Shown: positions 1 to 10,984 of the stretch, in pieces
Position numbering within the stretch: the first letter of the stretch is position 1
Layout of the letters: each line of letters starts with the position of its first letter
Source: Bimuria novae-zelandiae CBS 107.79
Taxonomy: Eukaryota > Ascomycota > Dothideomycetes > Pleosporales > Didymosphaeriaceae
Assembly: GCA_010015655.1 (NCBI GenBank)
Contig: ML976661.1
Location: 197,936-261,935, forward strand
Direction: 5' to 3'
DNA length: 64,000 nt
Made by a program: the position numbers and the translations under genes
Notes under the pieces: model-generated
What the model was told of the DNA's origin: nothing
The model's database searches: none
What the model saw: the letters and a program-made list of their open reading frames with translations, nothing else

Positions 1-1755
1 AGATAGTCCGCGGAAGTGAGTGGACGCTTAGAGCAGGTGAATAGATGGCCTCCGAAACGTTTTTCCTGGCATGATTCGCTGCAAAAGTGGCCGCGGTCAC
101 AGATACTGCACTTTCTCTTCGTTGGTTTCCAACATATGTCGCATTCCCATTCTAGATCTTCCGCATCTTCTCGCTTCACGGCGGTAAAGGAGGCTCTACT
201 TTTGCTCTGCGGGTGCTCTCCCTGTCTTTTATTCCTCAGTATAATAATATGTAGGGAGAAGGGAACTAATTGGGAAGAAACAGCTACCCACCTCCGAAAT
301 ATCTCCGCCACTCTATCCTGCTCTGCCTTCATTCTTAGCCGGTCAATTTGTAGCTGTCTAAGCGAGGGATCGCTTTTCCTGTTAGACAGCAGGCTACTCC
401 CTCCTGCTACCGAAGTTCGTTGGTGATTGAGAGGCCCCTCGATCGAAGCTTTCAGTGTTTTCTTGACCTGTTTTTGCACTGATCTGAGGGCCTTTGCTAT
501 CAAATCGGCCTGGCCTGGCCGCGGTCCTTCCAAGCCTGGCACGGTCCAGCATCTGAAGTGGCGTCCATGACAGCCTCGCGTCTCGAAGCGCCCATATGCC
601 TGAATAAACCGATGGCACATGAAGCAGCTAAGCTTACTACACCCCAGGTAGGGGAAATGATCAGATATTGGCGTTTCGTTGGTGCTTAGAAACAATAGCA
701 TTTGGACCTCGGCGTGTATCTGAAGCCTTTGCTTTTGCCGCTTTGCGAACTCGCGCTCCACCTTCGCGACGTTACAGCCCTGACCTAAAACTGCTTTGAG
801 AGCAGTTGGTGAATAGTCAATACGGAGTATGCCGAGGGTTTCCTTTAGGCTAAGCGGGTGCTTAGATACAGAGGGGTTTGAGCTCGCGTGTGGACGAGGA
901 GCGAGGAATATGGTGACCTATTCGAAACTCGGCAGTGTGAGAGCAATGTCTTTAAAGCTCTGGAATGCTACGAGGAGCCGAGCGAGCATACAGATATCTA
1001 GCTACAAAGCTTTCGATTTCGAGGCTGCGTGCGAAGAAGTATTCAAGGCCTCTTCCAAGACCTTTGTTCGACGCATCTTGTAGGCTATCGTGACAAGACT
1101 CGGGTATTTGTCGAGGGTGTCCGTGCTACTAGATAAGGTGTCGTTCATCTCATCTGTCTTGCGCGAAGCATCGTACGCTTTGAAGCTAACCCTCAACCTC
1201 GGGATATAGCTCTGTTCGATTCGGTTCTGGTGATATGACACCATCTCCATCCACAAGAGAGTCTCTGATCGGTCGACTAGGCAACTAATATGAGTTTCGA
1301 CGCCGAGACGAGTCGGACACATCGGACCTACCTTCCACGCCTGACAATGACTCAAGTAGCTTTCCTAATTTGTCGAATGTAGATTCATCCTCTTTCGAAA
1401 AACCTTCATTGCGCGCAACCCACACGGTAACGTTGCTTTCGCCCTCCTGCATGGCAGAGCACGCCACCATTGCGCTGCCTTTCTTGTTCGCCGCGAATTC
1501 GGCCAAACAATCGAGGAACCTTCTTTTAAGTTTCCCATGGCCCGAATCAGATATCTGGTGAGGCGTGCGAGTATCTATACTATGCGCATCTTCATCGCTA
1601 TTGTTATCGGAGTGCCTGTCGTCGTCGTCGTGAATCGGCTCAAACCACGAAGGAGGCTCAGCCTGGCCGCCATTGCGCAGAGAGAGGAGGTTCGCAAGAG
1701 AGTGAAAGTGACCCGAGTTTAGGCCAGGGTGATTCCAGTCGAACTTGTTACTCAT
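1..1755 (-). pseudogene. OTT_1508-like deaminase family protein, two in-frame stops, 3' end outside window
   Basis: Exon 1 is 1332-1755 (start at 1755) and a 55-nt intron (1277-1331) leads to exon 2. The frame then runs to the window edge but is broken by TAG at 1002-1004 and TAG at 918-920. Downstream of the stops the family core is clear: a His-Ala-Glu metal/catalytic motif (IHAEVQMLLFL), a Cys-rich block (GCSKLSCFMC, then RGCHGRHF and WTVP), a basic helical stretch, and a C-terminal Cys/His cluster resembling a MYND finger that ends near FTCSKRPLTSADYL. This order matches the fungal OTT_1508-like nucleotide/nucleic-acid deaminase family as I remember it. Relatives have Trp at the first stop and Gln at the second, so both fit C-to-T or G-to-A changes at CpA/TpG. 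A possible in-frame 66-nt intron lies just before the Cys/His cluster. No product is expected beyond about residue 230. Confidence 0.7.
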
Positions 1756-2888
1756 CGTGAAGAAGTTGTCTTTGGTTCTTTTTCGATCCGAGTGCCTGCG
1801 TTATCAATGACTTCGCATGGAGTGTGCGGGGTCCGTGATACAAGGCTTACCCGCTCCAGTAGGAGCCCGGATTGGGTGCCACAAAGCAAACATCCTGCCA
1901 GGGGCTGGCTGCTCGTTGGAGGGGCCGTCAGAGTACGTCAAAACAAGAATTAATACTAGGGTCAGCCACGCAGGATTGGAGGCACATCACAGACGTTCCT
2001 TCCAAGAGTAGGGAGCGTGCCGAGCTGTTAGCTCCATTTGTAGGAACCGGCTCCCACGCGAGGTAGACGTGGGCTATATGTAAGGGCCAAAATCTATAGC
2101 AGGAAAACGTAACAAGTACCACTAGAATAGGTAATACAAGAGCTAAACTTCGATTACGAACGAAGCATTGTTTATCCCGCCTTCAGCTTTACGCGAGAGA
2201 GTGGCGACCAGTGGTTAGCCGAGTTGTCAACAATCAAGCGATAGGCAGATTGATTACTGGATCAGGTCTAACACGGACCTCTCTGTGGTCTTTTGGCGCT
2301 TAGTTGGGCAATCAATCTGGAGATCACTTGATTGTTGACAACTGTGGTGGTTAGGTTAGAGTCGCTAGCGAAACCAGCTTCACCCCTAAAGGTGTAGCCT
2401 AGCAGGCTGGCAGGCAATCAATCGACAAGCTATATTGCTATCTGCAGAAATGAGTGAGGAGTCTGTCGAGAAAGAAAGTAGTAGTCGAGAGCTTTATCTT
2501 GAAGTCAGTGGTCCGTGCTACTATATGGAACCTTCTACAACCTCTGACGTAGTCACGTGGCTACAAAAGGCGGCTGCAACATAGCTTTAGCATCCCACTT
2601 TATCCAGGTATGTTACCGGTAGGCGCCTTTGGCATTGGCACGAACGTGGATCCAAACAACGTTGCCGCCTACGCTGACATAACATGGCTTAGATAATCAG
2701 CCCACCGGTGAGACCACGATAAGTATAGTAGATTACTGCCATCTTTGTTCTTCGTCAACTGTGCCTCTTCTACGGTACCGCAGCAGGCAAAGCTAGATAA
2801 AAGATAGGCTTCAGTTGATAAGCTTATCGTAAGCCTCTAACCTCTCTCCATCACCGCATCACGAGCTCTGATTACGGAGACCCATACG
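1756..2888. other. Intergenic stretch with one inverted-repeat structure
   Basis: No coding region can be supported between the deaminase pseudogene and the next start codon. The only structure seen is the inverted repeat at 2222-2343. The last 300 bases are the presumed promoter of the membrane-protein gene. Confidence 0.5.
2222..2343. repeat. Inverted repeat, 17-bp perfect arms
   Basis: The arm at 2222-2238 (AGTTGTCAACAATCAAG) is the exact reverse complement of 2327-2343. A second nested 10-bp pair lies at 2246-2255 (CAGATTGATT) and 2310-2319. The 122-bp unit could fold into a long hairpin. It may be a MITE remnant or the edge of an old LTR; no target-site duplication is obvious. Confidence 0.55.
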
Positions 2889-3076
2889 ATGGCGTCAAGC
2901 TCCGCGCATGATGCGAAGAATATGTACCCGAAACGACTTCGCAAACGAACTGATAACACAGCCTATCGCATGCCTGGTAAGTCAAAGTAGCTCACAATTT
3001 TATGTTGTCTGACGCGATGCAGGCCTAACAGCTCCAAGGTTCATCATCTGTGACCGACATGGACCTCCTCTTAAGT

Positions 3077-3272
3077 TGTGAACCAAATAACTCATGTATA
3101 TCCCCCTCTGCCACTAGAGGTAAGCTATCTCCTATATACCCAGGCGCAAACATCCTAGATAACTGGCAAACAGCAAACAAAAGGAAAATAAGCCATCAGC
3201 TCGGTGGCAAACATCAAAAACAAACAAAAGGAAAACAAGCCATCAGCTCAGTAGCAAACATCAAACCTCACA
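3077..3272 (-). repeat. Copia element 1, 3' LTR
   Basis: This 196-bp LTR is bounded by TGTGA and TCACA. It contains two tandem copies of a block of about 48 bp around GCCATCAGCTC, which makes up about half its length. In element orientation a purine-rich run (GCGAGGGGGTG) abuts it, as expected of the polypurine tract. Confidence 0.9.
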
Positions 3273-6200
3273 CACCCCCTCGCACCTCCCACATGCTGGA
3301 GGGGCGATCGCCCCGTATATAAAGCCGTAGACGTACCCGCAAAAGTGGCTATCGCCAGATTTTATAGTGTTAAGCTTTTTACTTGACGTTTTTCCCAACA
3401 AATCGTCCACGGAGATCCACGAGATAGAGCTACCTTACAAACTCCGCATATTTCTGCTTTAAGAGCAACTTCGTAAGCCCGTCTGCTAGCATCTTAGTTA
3501 TTAGCACCTATCTTACATGGAGTTATCCTGCCTCTACTTCTTAATAGATCTATATTTGGTATATATCCACGTGTTTAATGCTCGTTTTTAGGCAGTCTTC
3601 CTGCTTATTAATAATACCTACTATTTGCTAGTTATTATATATAATAACTGGCGTCTTATTTAGCTTAAAACTAATCCTCTTAAAAAAGCGTAACTATTCC
3701 TAAAGTTATAATCTGGTAGTTAATAGAGCAAGTAGTTCTGTCTTTATTATTAACTTACTAACGGTCCTTTGCACCGTAGATCCCTAATTAACTAGTAAAT
3801 TATATAATAAGAAGAGATAGCTATAGCTACTCTAGCGCGTCTCTATAACGTTCGCATACGACGCGTCTAATGCTCCGTAAAAGACAGGATTAAGGTTACC
3901 TCTAGTAAGGATTTTGGTAGCGCCGTTGCCATCGTTACTACTACCCTAGAGAGCGTAGTACTTTGTTACTAGGAGATAGACCCACACCTTAAGTGCGTAC
4001 TATACATGCAACTGCCTAGGATTAGTAAAATAATATACTAAAATAATATACAAGCGCGCAATATCTAGACGCGTCTAGTAAGTAATATATACTAAGCTAC
4101 TAACTAATTATTAGTAATACGTCCGTTATTTAGTATTAGGCTCCTCTATAGAAGCCTGCAAGTTGTTTACGTATTATAGTAATAGAGCCTCTGGCGTCTT
4201 ACCCTCTAGCTTTATATTAAATTAATAAGTAACCTTATTAATATACTTATTTTATAATAACTAAATCTTGCGCTGCTTCCTGTCTCGAAGTACTTATACG
4301 CCTAAGAACCATATAAGTTCTCCTATTATCTTTAAGTTATAGTGTTTAACAAGCTTGCTAGTAATGCTATCGAATAAGCATTAGTTACTACGATAGTAGG
4401 CAATTATAATATTATTAACAAAGATAAACAATATAAGGTAATTATTTATATATAAGCATAGGAACCCTAGGACACGCTTAAGGCCTAATTTCTTAACTAT
4501 ATAACAGAAATCTTTGTGCTAGAGTAGTGCTAACTCCTTTAAACTATATAAAGCGCGTAAGACCTCTAGGAACTTGCTATTATTGCTAAAGACGTCTAGG
4601 GTCTCTACTATGAGCTTGTAATTAAGTAGGGCGTTTAAGAAAGCGTTAGGCGCGTTATACTACCAAAGCTTTAGGTTAAACTTATTAGTAATTACTAGTA
4701 GGGCCTAAAAACTTCGTGCTGCTAGCGTCGCTACGTAAATGTCTTTATACTACTCCTTAAAGTCTCCTTATATAATAAGCCGCGCCTTAAACTTGTAAAG
4801 ATAGCTATCCTCGTTAAACTTGTAATTAAATACCTATATAAGCAAGAGTACCTTAATATCTTGCTTAGCCGCTATCTTTTTAGTTATCTTTGTCTTGCAG
4901 AAACAGCCCTTATCCCACACCTAGCAATACTCTTATTAAACGGCCTCTATAAACTGCTTGCCGAATTAGTAATACTTTAGCTAGTATATAGACTTTAGTT
5001 TAGGCAGTAATTAACTCCTGTAAAGTTACTAGTTATTAAAAAAGCTAGATCCGCCATTTTAGCCTTGCTTAACATTTATTAAAGTTATAAAAGTATAAAG
5101 ATATTCGTCAACGCGCCTAGCGCTAAAAATTGCTATATATAACTAAGGATTATTGTGGTTTATTAGCCTACGCTTATGCCTGCCTAAAACGATATTTTCC
5201 TCTAAAAAATTAAGGTTTTAACGCTAAGGAGCATTATTCGTATGCCTATTAGGTATATAGTCTAGTATTTTAGTTATAGAATAGTTTATAACTAGTTACT
5301 AAGTAGGTAAATGCGGTGTTAAGTGCGCGTTAAAAAATTAAGTGTCTTTATTTTCTTATGCTAAGACTTTTTCCCTTAACACTAAATCCTCCTCACCCCC
5401 AAGCTACTACTATAATTAAGCCTTATCTTACTCTAATTCGTTTTTTAGCGTTTAAATTTATTCGTCTAGAATAACATTATCGCCTCGATTGTCTAGATTT
5501 CTAGCTACTAGGTATAATATATTATAAAATAGAGCGTCTACTATACGCTGTATCTCTTTAACTTACTTAGTAATTACAAAAGCCTTCTTATCCACTCTAT
5601 ACTTAACTTAGGAGAGAACTCCCCTATTAAACGTAGTTAATTACTAGAGTAATATACGCGCTCGCGCTTGCTAGGTTATTAGTAAGTCTTCTACTTTAAT
5701 ATTATCTTTATTTAGCATCTCTAGTATATCTAATAGCTTAATAGATCTCGTAATAGCTTGCGCGTTATACCTATCTTTACTACCTTTATAAAAACGACTT
5801 AGGTTAAAAATAACGTCTCTTACGCGAACAACTTGGTCCTTTGTTAGTAGCTAAATCCTAAAGATATTAGTTAAATTATACTCTACAAAATAGCTAATAA
5901 GAGCCCTAGACTACGTCTTTATAGCCTTTAGTAGGTGTTTATTTAATACGTATGCTTAATAACTAATAGGCCGCATGTAAGAGACGATAGGCTTGTGTCT
6001 CTAGACAATCTTATACAGAGTTTTTTAGCCTAACAACCTCGTTGGCGTATAGTTAAGTAAGTACCTTACTATCTTATATATCTTATTCGCTAGCTTCTTA
6101 GGTAAGTTAGCCTATAACGTTAGCGCTCTTGCCCTTGTGCTAAGCGTCTTTCTAGCTATTTTAGCGCTGCTATTCTACTTTAGTGTGTCTAATACCCGTA

Positions 6201-8079
6201 GCTCTAAGCGTATTCCTAATTTATTATAAAGACTCTTAAACCTAAATCCTTTCTTATTATTAGCTTTTATAATAATTACGTCGTAATTAAACTGCCTCTA
6301 GATCTACTAAATTACGCTAAGTAGCTAGGGACGTAACTCTCTAGCGTTTCTTGTCTTAGTTATTTCTATCTTATTCTTTTTAAAGTACTTATTCACTATA
6401 TAAGTAGCGTACCTATTGCGATTATAGTAAAGCTTTCCGTGCTTGCGGATTTATAAAACGTTAATAGTAATATAATAAAACAGGCGCTCTACTATGTCTA
6501 CTAGCGTACGCCTAGACACCTGCTACGTAAGCTTTGCCTTATAGTAAATCTGGCAATTAAGGTCCTATTGCTTAACGTCTGTTACTTTAACGCTAACTAT
6601 ATTATCTTATAAGTATTAGATTGCTTTTCTTAATAAATAACCCTATATAGCATAAGCAAGCTTCGCGCTAAGTTTCTAAGTAGGTTTTAGTATCCTTAAT
6701 AGCGCTATCTTTATTATAAAGGTAAATAATATTAGCTTCTTTAGTTACTTACTTGTCTTAACGTTAAGTAACTAGTGGCTCCGCTAGTACTCTAAATAAG
6801 TAATTACCCTTAAGCTCCTATATAAAACGTCTTTACTAGAGTTAAAGTAAATGCCTATATTACGACAGCGGCCTAGGTCTATAACGCTTATTAAGAAGCC
6901 TAGCATAAAAGCGACGTAAGTAAGTGCTAAACTCTTAACACTAAACAGCATATAGATAGAGAGGCTAACTTTACCCTAGGCTTCTACTAGAATATAACTT
7001 ATTTTAGTAGTAATAGTCCTGTTATTATGCTCCTTACGTTGCCTTTCCTAGCCTACCTAGTCCTCTAAGTTAACAATATAAGTATTACTACCTGGGTCTA
7101 GAATCTAGTAGTCTTATAAACCGTTACCCTCTGTAATAGCTGCGACTTTAAGATCTTTAGATAGTAGAGAGTTATCGTCTATAAGGATAGCCTCTGCTAT
7201 AAAATTAGCTATATAAGTAGCTAGAGTAGTAAGAGCTTTACTATCGTCCGCTATAATTATCTCTTTAATATTTATATTATTACGCTTACGCTATTTGCCT
7301 AGGTACTCCTTTACTTTCTCTTTTAAGCTAGTGTTGTCTTTATAAGCCTTCTTAATACGCTTTTATATAGACTTCTTATCCTTAAAGTCTATGCGCCTGC
7401 CTTTAGCATGTAGGTTAAAGTAATAGTAGTTCTCCTACTAGTGGCGAAATCTATATAAGTAGCTCTTACCCTTATCGTTAGAGCTATCCTTATCTAATTC
7501 TTAGATAGTCTTTGCTACTTAAAGCTCTCCTGCCATTACCGTAAGTTAAAGGGCCCTAGGTTAAGTTATTTATAAGTAGTCCTTATACGTCGCGATCTTA
7601 TCTTTTAATAATAGAGTAGTTGTCTAGCTAGTGCGTTATTACTTAAGATAACTCGCTAGCGTAGGCGCTCTATACTCTAAATTTATTACTTTAATAGCTA
7701 CTAGAAAATCCTCTACTAATTAGTTATTTATAACGTCTAATAGCGAAACTGCATGCGCCTGCCTTGTCACGTTAAGCTAGTCCCTTAGCTAAATCTTTAT
7801 ACTCTTGTCCCTTAGTAGCACGTATAACTAGTAATACTTCTTTTTTAGTTCGCGCTTAATTGCGGTTATCGTGAGCAATAAGTAGACTTTAAGGGTAATT
7901 AGATATTTATAAATAATATCCTTATCTTATAGTAAGTATAGGTTACGTTAATATATAGTGCGCGCTATCTTAGAGTTAAAAAGAGTAAACGCTCTCTACT
8001 AACGCTTAAATACTAAAAAATTTTACTTATACCTTTAATATAAGAATTAGTAGCGCGTAAACCCTTTATTATTAAGATC

Positions 8080-8334
8080 TTACTTAGTATAATTTACTAG
8101 TATAGGGATTAGTTCCCTATTTGCCCTTGCGCGTGGCAACGCGTCTTTTAGCTCTAGCGGAGTGGGCGCTATTAATTGCTTCAAATCTACCTCCAGCACG
8201 TCAGGATCCACATACTCCCACAGCCTATGCTGTTGCGCTGTATCTTTACGCAAAAATAACCAAGCTTGCCAGTCCTTAGGCGTCTCAAGGATCACTCCCA
8301 TCGCTCGGGATGCTGCCTGCAATTCAGCCGTCAT
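8080..8334 (-). pseudogene. Copia gag N-terminus (element 1)
   Basis: This is an 84-residue open frame at the 5' end of the element, with the conserved gag-like stretch WQAWLFLRKDTAQQHRLWEY. The near-identical frame in element 2 is at 32858-33112. The frame ends at the point where the RIP-mutated interior begins, so it is a remnant of a longer gag-pol. Confidence 0.75.
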
Positions 8335-8439
8335 CGTGATTGTATGGAGAGGGCAAACAAATGGTATGTGTGAAAGATCAGACGACTAAGAGCGATCACT
8401 AACTGCAATAGCTAAGTTGCCCGACAAAACACTATGCCG

Positions 8440-8449
8440 GGCTCATAAC
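8440..8449 (-). promoter_or_regulatory. Primer-binding site, initiator-tRNA-Met half-tRNA type
   Basis: Directly inside the 5' LTR the element strand reads GTTATGAGCC, whose complement GGCTCATAAC matches the anticodon arm of initiator tRNA-Met. Drosophila copia uses a cleaved half-tRNA-iMet primer in this way. The identical sequence sits at 32743-32752 in element 2. Confidence 0.6.
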
Positions 8450-8645
8450 TGTGAACCAAATAACTCATGTATATCCCCCTCTGCTACTAGAGGTAAGCTA
8501 TCTCCTATATACCCAGGCGCAAACATCCTAGATAACTGGCAAACAGCAAACAAAAGGAAAATAAGCCATCAGCTCGGTGGCAAACATCAAAAACAAACAA
8601 AAGGAAAACAAGCCATCAGCTCAGTGGCAAACATCAAACCTCACA
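8450..8645 (-). repeat. Copia element 1, 5' LTR
   Basis: 196-bp LTR, nearly identical to 3077-3272. It is followed by the second copy of TAAGT at 8646-8650. Confidence 0.9.
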
Positions 8646-9716
8646 TAAGTCCGCCCAGGTTCCTCTCGCACGGGCTTTAGTTCTGTTCGACCTTCAACTT
8701 GTCCGCCGAGTTCAAAAGTTTCACCGAAAAGGTGCTTCATCTACAGATGAAACACGCAAAGCCGAAGCTCTTCGTTGGATAGAAGATTGTAATGATATCA
8801 TACAGCAGTGGAACGACATTAACACAGGGCAATGTCAATTCAGTGAGCTGTATATCAAAGGCAATTGCTTCATTCCCATTTGGACAGAAGGCATGCGCAT
8901 CATTAAACAGGTGCTTACGAGTAACCCAGTTTCCAGCAATCAGTCTCAGAAGCGAGATGCCTTCGCGGGTATTATGGGAGAATACGACCGTCAAGCAGAC
9001 AGCCTGCAGACCCAGATGGTTGATACTGCTCATCGGGGTCTTTTCGACCCAGAATTCCTCAATCCAATCCAAGAGCGCTGGATGCGGCTGGACGAAACTC
9101 TTAAGTTGCATTTCGACTTGTGTGACCTTTATGGTGGCGAAGACGAACCCTTTCTTTCCCGACGTTCACTCACATGGTTAGTTGCTGATTCTGAACTTAG
9201 ATAGAGGACGCTAATGTATGTTGCAGGCCAGAAGTTCGAAGCTTAGTACAGGTGGATGATGTAGGGACAAAACGTGACGACAAACTTGGTCAAATCCAAC
9301 TTGCTAGCAGGCCCAGGAAGGCAACTGAGCCTGATACAACAGCCGGGTCTAAGGTAGCCAACGCTTTCATTTTGTGGCTAGTAGTCTTCAGCTGTGCTGT
9401 GGCTCCTGCCGCATTGTTCGCTCTTGGTTACTCCCGTTCACTTCATCTCCAAGGAACAGTAAACGACGCAGACTTCTGGTTCCTTATACAAGCTACATTG
9501 GTGCAAATTCAAGGGCTAGTAGTTTCTGCGCTTCTTGAACGAAAGCGTGGCCGCCTCCCAAGATGGCGCTGGGCCATTCCGGCTGCAATTGCAGGAGCTT
9601 GTTCTATCGTGGCGATTCCCCTTTATCTGACTGTACCAAGAGATTGGAGCTCTTTTCTCTCTCTAGTTGCCGGAACAACTCAATCTTTTATGATATTGCA
9701 ATTATTTCTTTTCTAA

Positions 9717-10725
9717 GGCGTCTATGATAGAGAAGTTGAAACCTAGTGGAGGTCCAAAAGAATGCATTGTATTTGGGATGAGAGAGGAAGCTAAATGTAG
9801 CAGCGCAAGCAGCGTGGGTAGGAGGCAATTCATAGGCAGAAATGAGTGTAACTATCAGTTTTTTTTATTTTTTCGTGCTGGACAAGGACGGGACGGCCCT
9901 CTGTACCAAAACAAGCGGCTCATTTGAGACGTCACCTACCCATAAACTGTCACACTAAATACCATTCATCTCTAAGCCTAGTTTGAAGAGGCGAGACACC
10001 TTACTAGATAGAGCAAGTGGGATTGCAGACCCCTACTTGCAGCTCGTGGAAATGGTGTTGCACTGCGTGCAAGGGTGAAGCTGCATTCGCTAGCAGCTGT
10101 ATAACGCTTTGCAAAAGACCGTCCCGACCTACTTCCTGCGTATATATAGGCACGACTAAGTAGATTCTAGTATAGCGAGCCTTTACCATGTCGTAAAGCT
10201 ATACATCTTCACAATTCCTTCATGATAAACTTTGTAAACTTAGTAGAATATAGAATCAGGCTACCTCTATACTATATAAAGTTTCTAGAAATTTCATTAA
10301 AGTAGTTGAGGAGACAAAAGGGAAATCAATAATCTATTCTCTGATTTGCTAGGCGGGTGGGTCGGGACGGTCTTTTGCAAAGCACCGATAACTGATTCCA
10401 CTAGCGACCACTCTAAGAATGGCAGCATCACACAAGGTCTCTGGGCATCAACGCGCGCGCAAAGAGGCCACTTTCGTGCGATGGGGTATTGAGAGACGTG
10501 TTGAGTTGGCACCAGGTCAACCGGTAGCTGGGAGCAACTCGCATGCGCATGAGACGAGACTTCCAACGACTGACCACGGTTCGTCGGCTTACTTAGCCAT
10601 TCGCTGCGGACTTGCCCCCACTGCGGCGACATCTAAAGCTTTGGCCAAGGGAAAGTGCTACAGGCAACAGCGTCACGTGCGCTAAGACGTCACGTGTCGA
10701 TTTCTGACTGGACCCGCTTTTCTGG
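9717..10725. other. Intergenic stretch upstream of U6
   Basis: No supported gene. It is moderately AT-rich and contains the long inverted repeat at 10107-10382. The sequence just upstream of the U6 TATA box contains GACGTCACGTG, an E-box/CRE-like core. Confidence 0.45.
10107..10382. repeat. 23-bp perfect inverted repeat enclosing 230 bp
   Basis: 10107-10129 (CTTTGCAAAAGACCGTCCCG plus ACC) is the exact reverse complement of 10360-10382. The enclosed DNA is AT-rich and non-coding. Size and structure resemble a small MITE or a remnant of one; no convincing TA or longer target-site duplication was found. Confidence 0.55.
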
Positions 10726-10735
10726 TATATATAAA
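10726..10735 (+). promoter_or_regulatory. TATA box of the U6 gene (Pol III type 3-like)
   Basis: TATATATAAA lies about 33-42 bp upstream of the inferred U6 5' end, the spacing expected for an upstream TATA in U6 genes. Confidence 0.75.
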
Positions 10736-10767
10736 CCCGCTGCTCCCACGTTCCTTCTCTCTCTCCG

Positions 10768-10880
10768 TGCCACTCTTAACGGAGTGGTACATTTGGTCAA
10801 TTTATAAAGATACAGAGAAGATTAGCATGGCCCCTGCACTAAGGATGACACGCTCAATCAAAGAGAAGCTACCATTTTTT
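10768..10880 (+). ncRNA. U6: U6 spliceosomal snRNA
   Basis: The conserved U6 core is present without gaps: ACATTTGGTCAA, then GATACAGAGAAGATTAGCAT (ACAGAGA box, pairs with the 5' splice site), CCCCTGCACTAAGGATGACA (pairs with U4 and U2) and the 3' region ending in a T run (10875-10880) that acts as the Pol III terminator. The 5' end forms a stem-loop with GTGCCACT pairing AGTGGTAC around an 8-nt loop, which sets the start at about 10768. No intron is seen. It works in the catalytic core of the spliceosome, in line with the many short GT-AG introns in this window. It converges on the aminotransferase gene, whose stop lies about 105 bp away. Confidence 0.95.
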
Positions 10881-10984
10881 CCATTGAGCGCCACGGCAAT
10901 GCTGTGGTCTTGAGGGAGAAGCGCGACGCGTAGATTGCGAGTTTGTATGGAACTTTGACTTGGTTTCTTCAGCTCGGTTATCGA

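Larger units (their letters stand above)
3077..8645 (-). mobile_element. Ty1/Copia LTR retrotransposon, RIP-degraded interior, intact ends
   Basis: Two 196-bp LTRs (3077-3272 and 8450-8645, TGTGA...TCACA) differ at only a few positions and are flanked by the 5-bp duplication TAAGT (3072-3076 and 8646-8650). The element reads on the minus strand: 5' LTR at the right, primer-binding site next to it, gag start at 8334, then about 4.5 kb of AT-rich, stop-filled sequence in which only scraps of pol are legible. A polypurine-type tract precedes the 3' LTR at the left. Roughly 3380-3540 encodes the unmutated end of the RNase H domain. It belongs to the same family as the copy at 32449-38116, in opposite orientation. 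Confidence 0.93.
2889..9716 (+). pseudogene. Hypothetical C-terminal multi-span membrane protein, exon split by Copia element
   Basis: Exon 1 is 2889-2976, then a 46-nt intron (2977-3022, GTAAGT, branch CTGAC, CAG). Exon 2 starts at 3023 and runs into the retrotransposon at 3077; the same frame resumes at 8651 after the second copy of the TAAGT duplication and continues to 9176. A 50-nt intron (9177-9226, branch CTAAT) leads to exon 3 (9227-9716). Without the element the exons give one 385-aa frame. The soluble N-terminal two thirds has no domain I recognise (ICDRHGPPLKSAQVPLARA spans the insertion point). The last about 125 residues hold roughly four hydrophobic segments (for example AFILWLVVFSCAVAPAALF), so a membrane protein is inferred. 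The Copia sits in a coding exon, so the gene should be null here. Confidence 0.65.

Noticed and set aside
3050..3322. 90-aa frame through the Copia 3' LTR
   Set aside because: It is host exon sequence read in the wrong frame and continued into the LTR; the same LTR-encoded peptide appears at every copy.
10297..10685. Overlapping frames of 88-111 aa upstream of U6
   Set aside because: They overlap on opposite strands and span the inverted-repeat arm; no domain.
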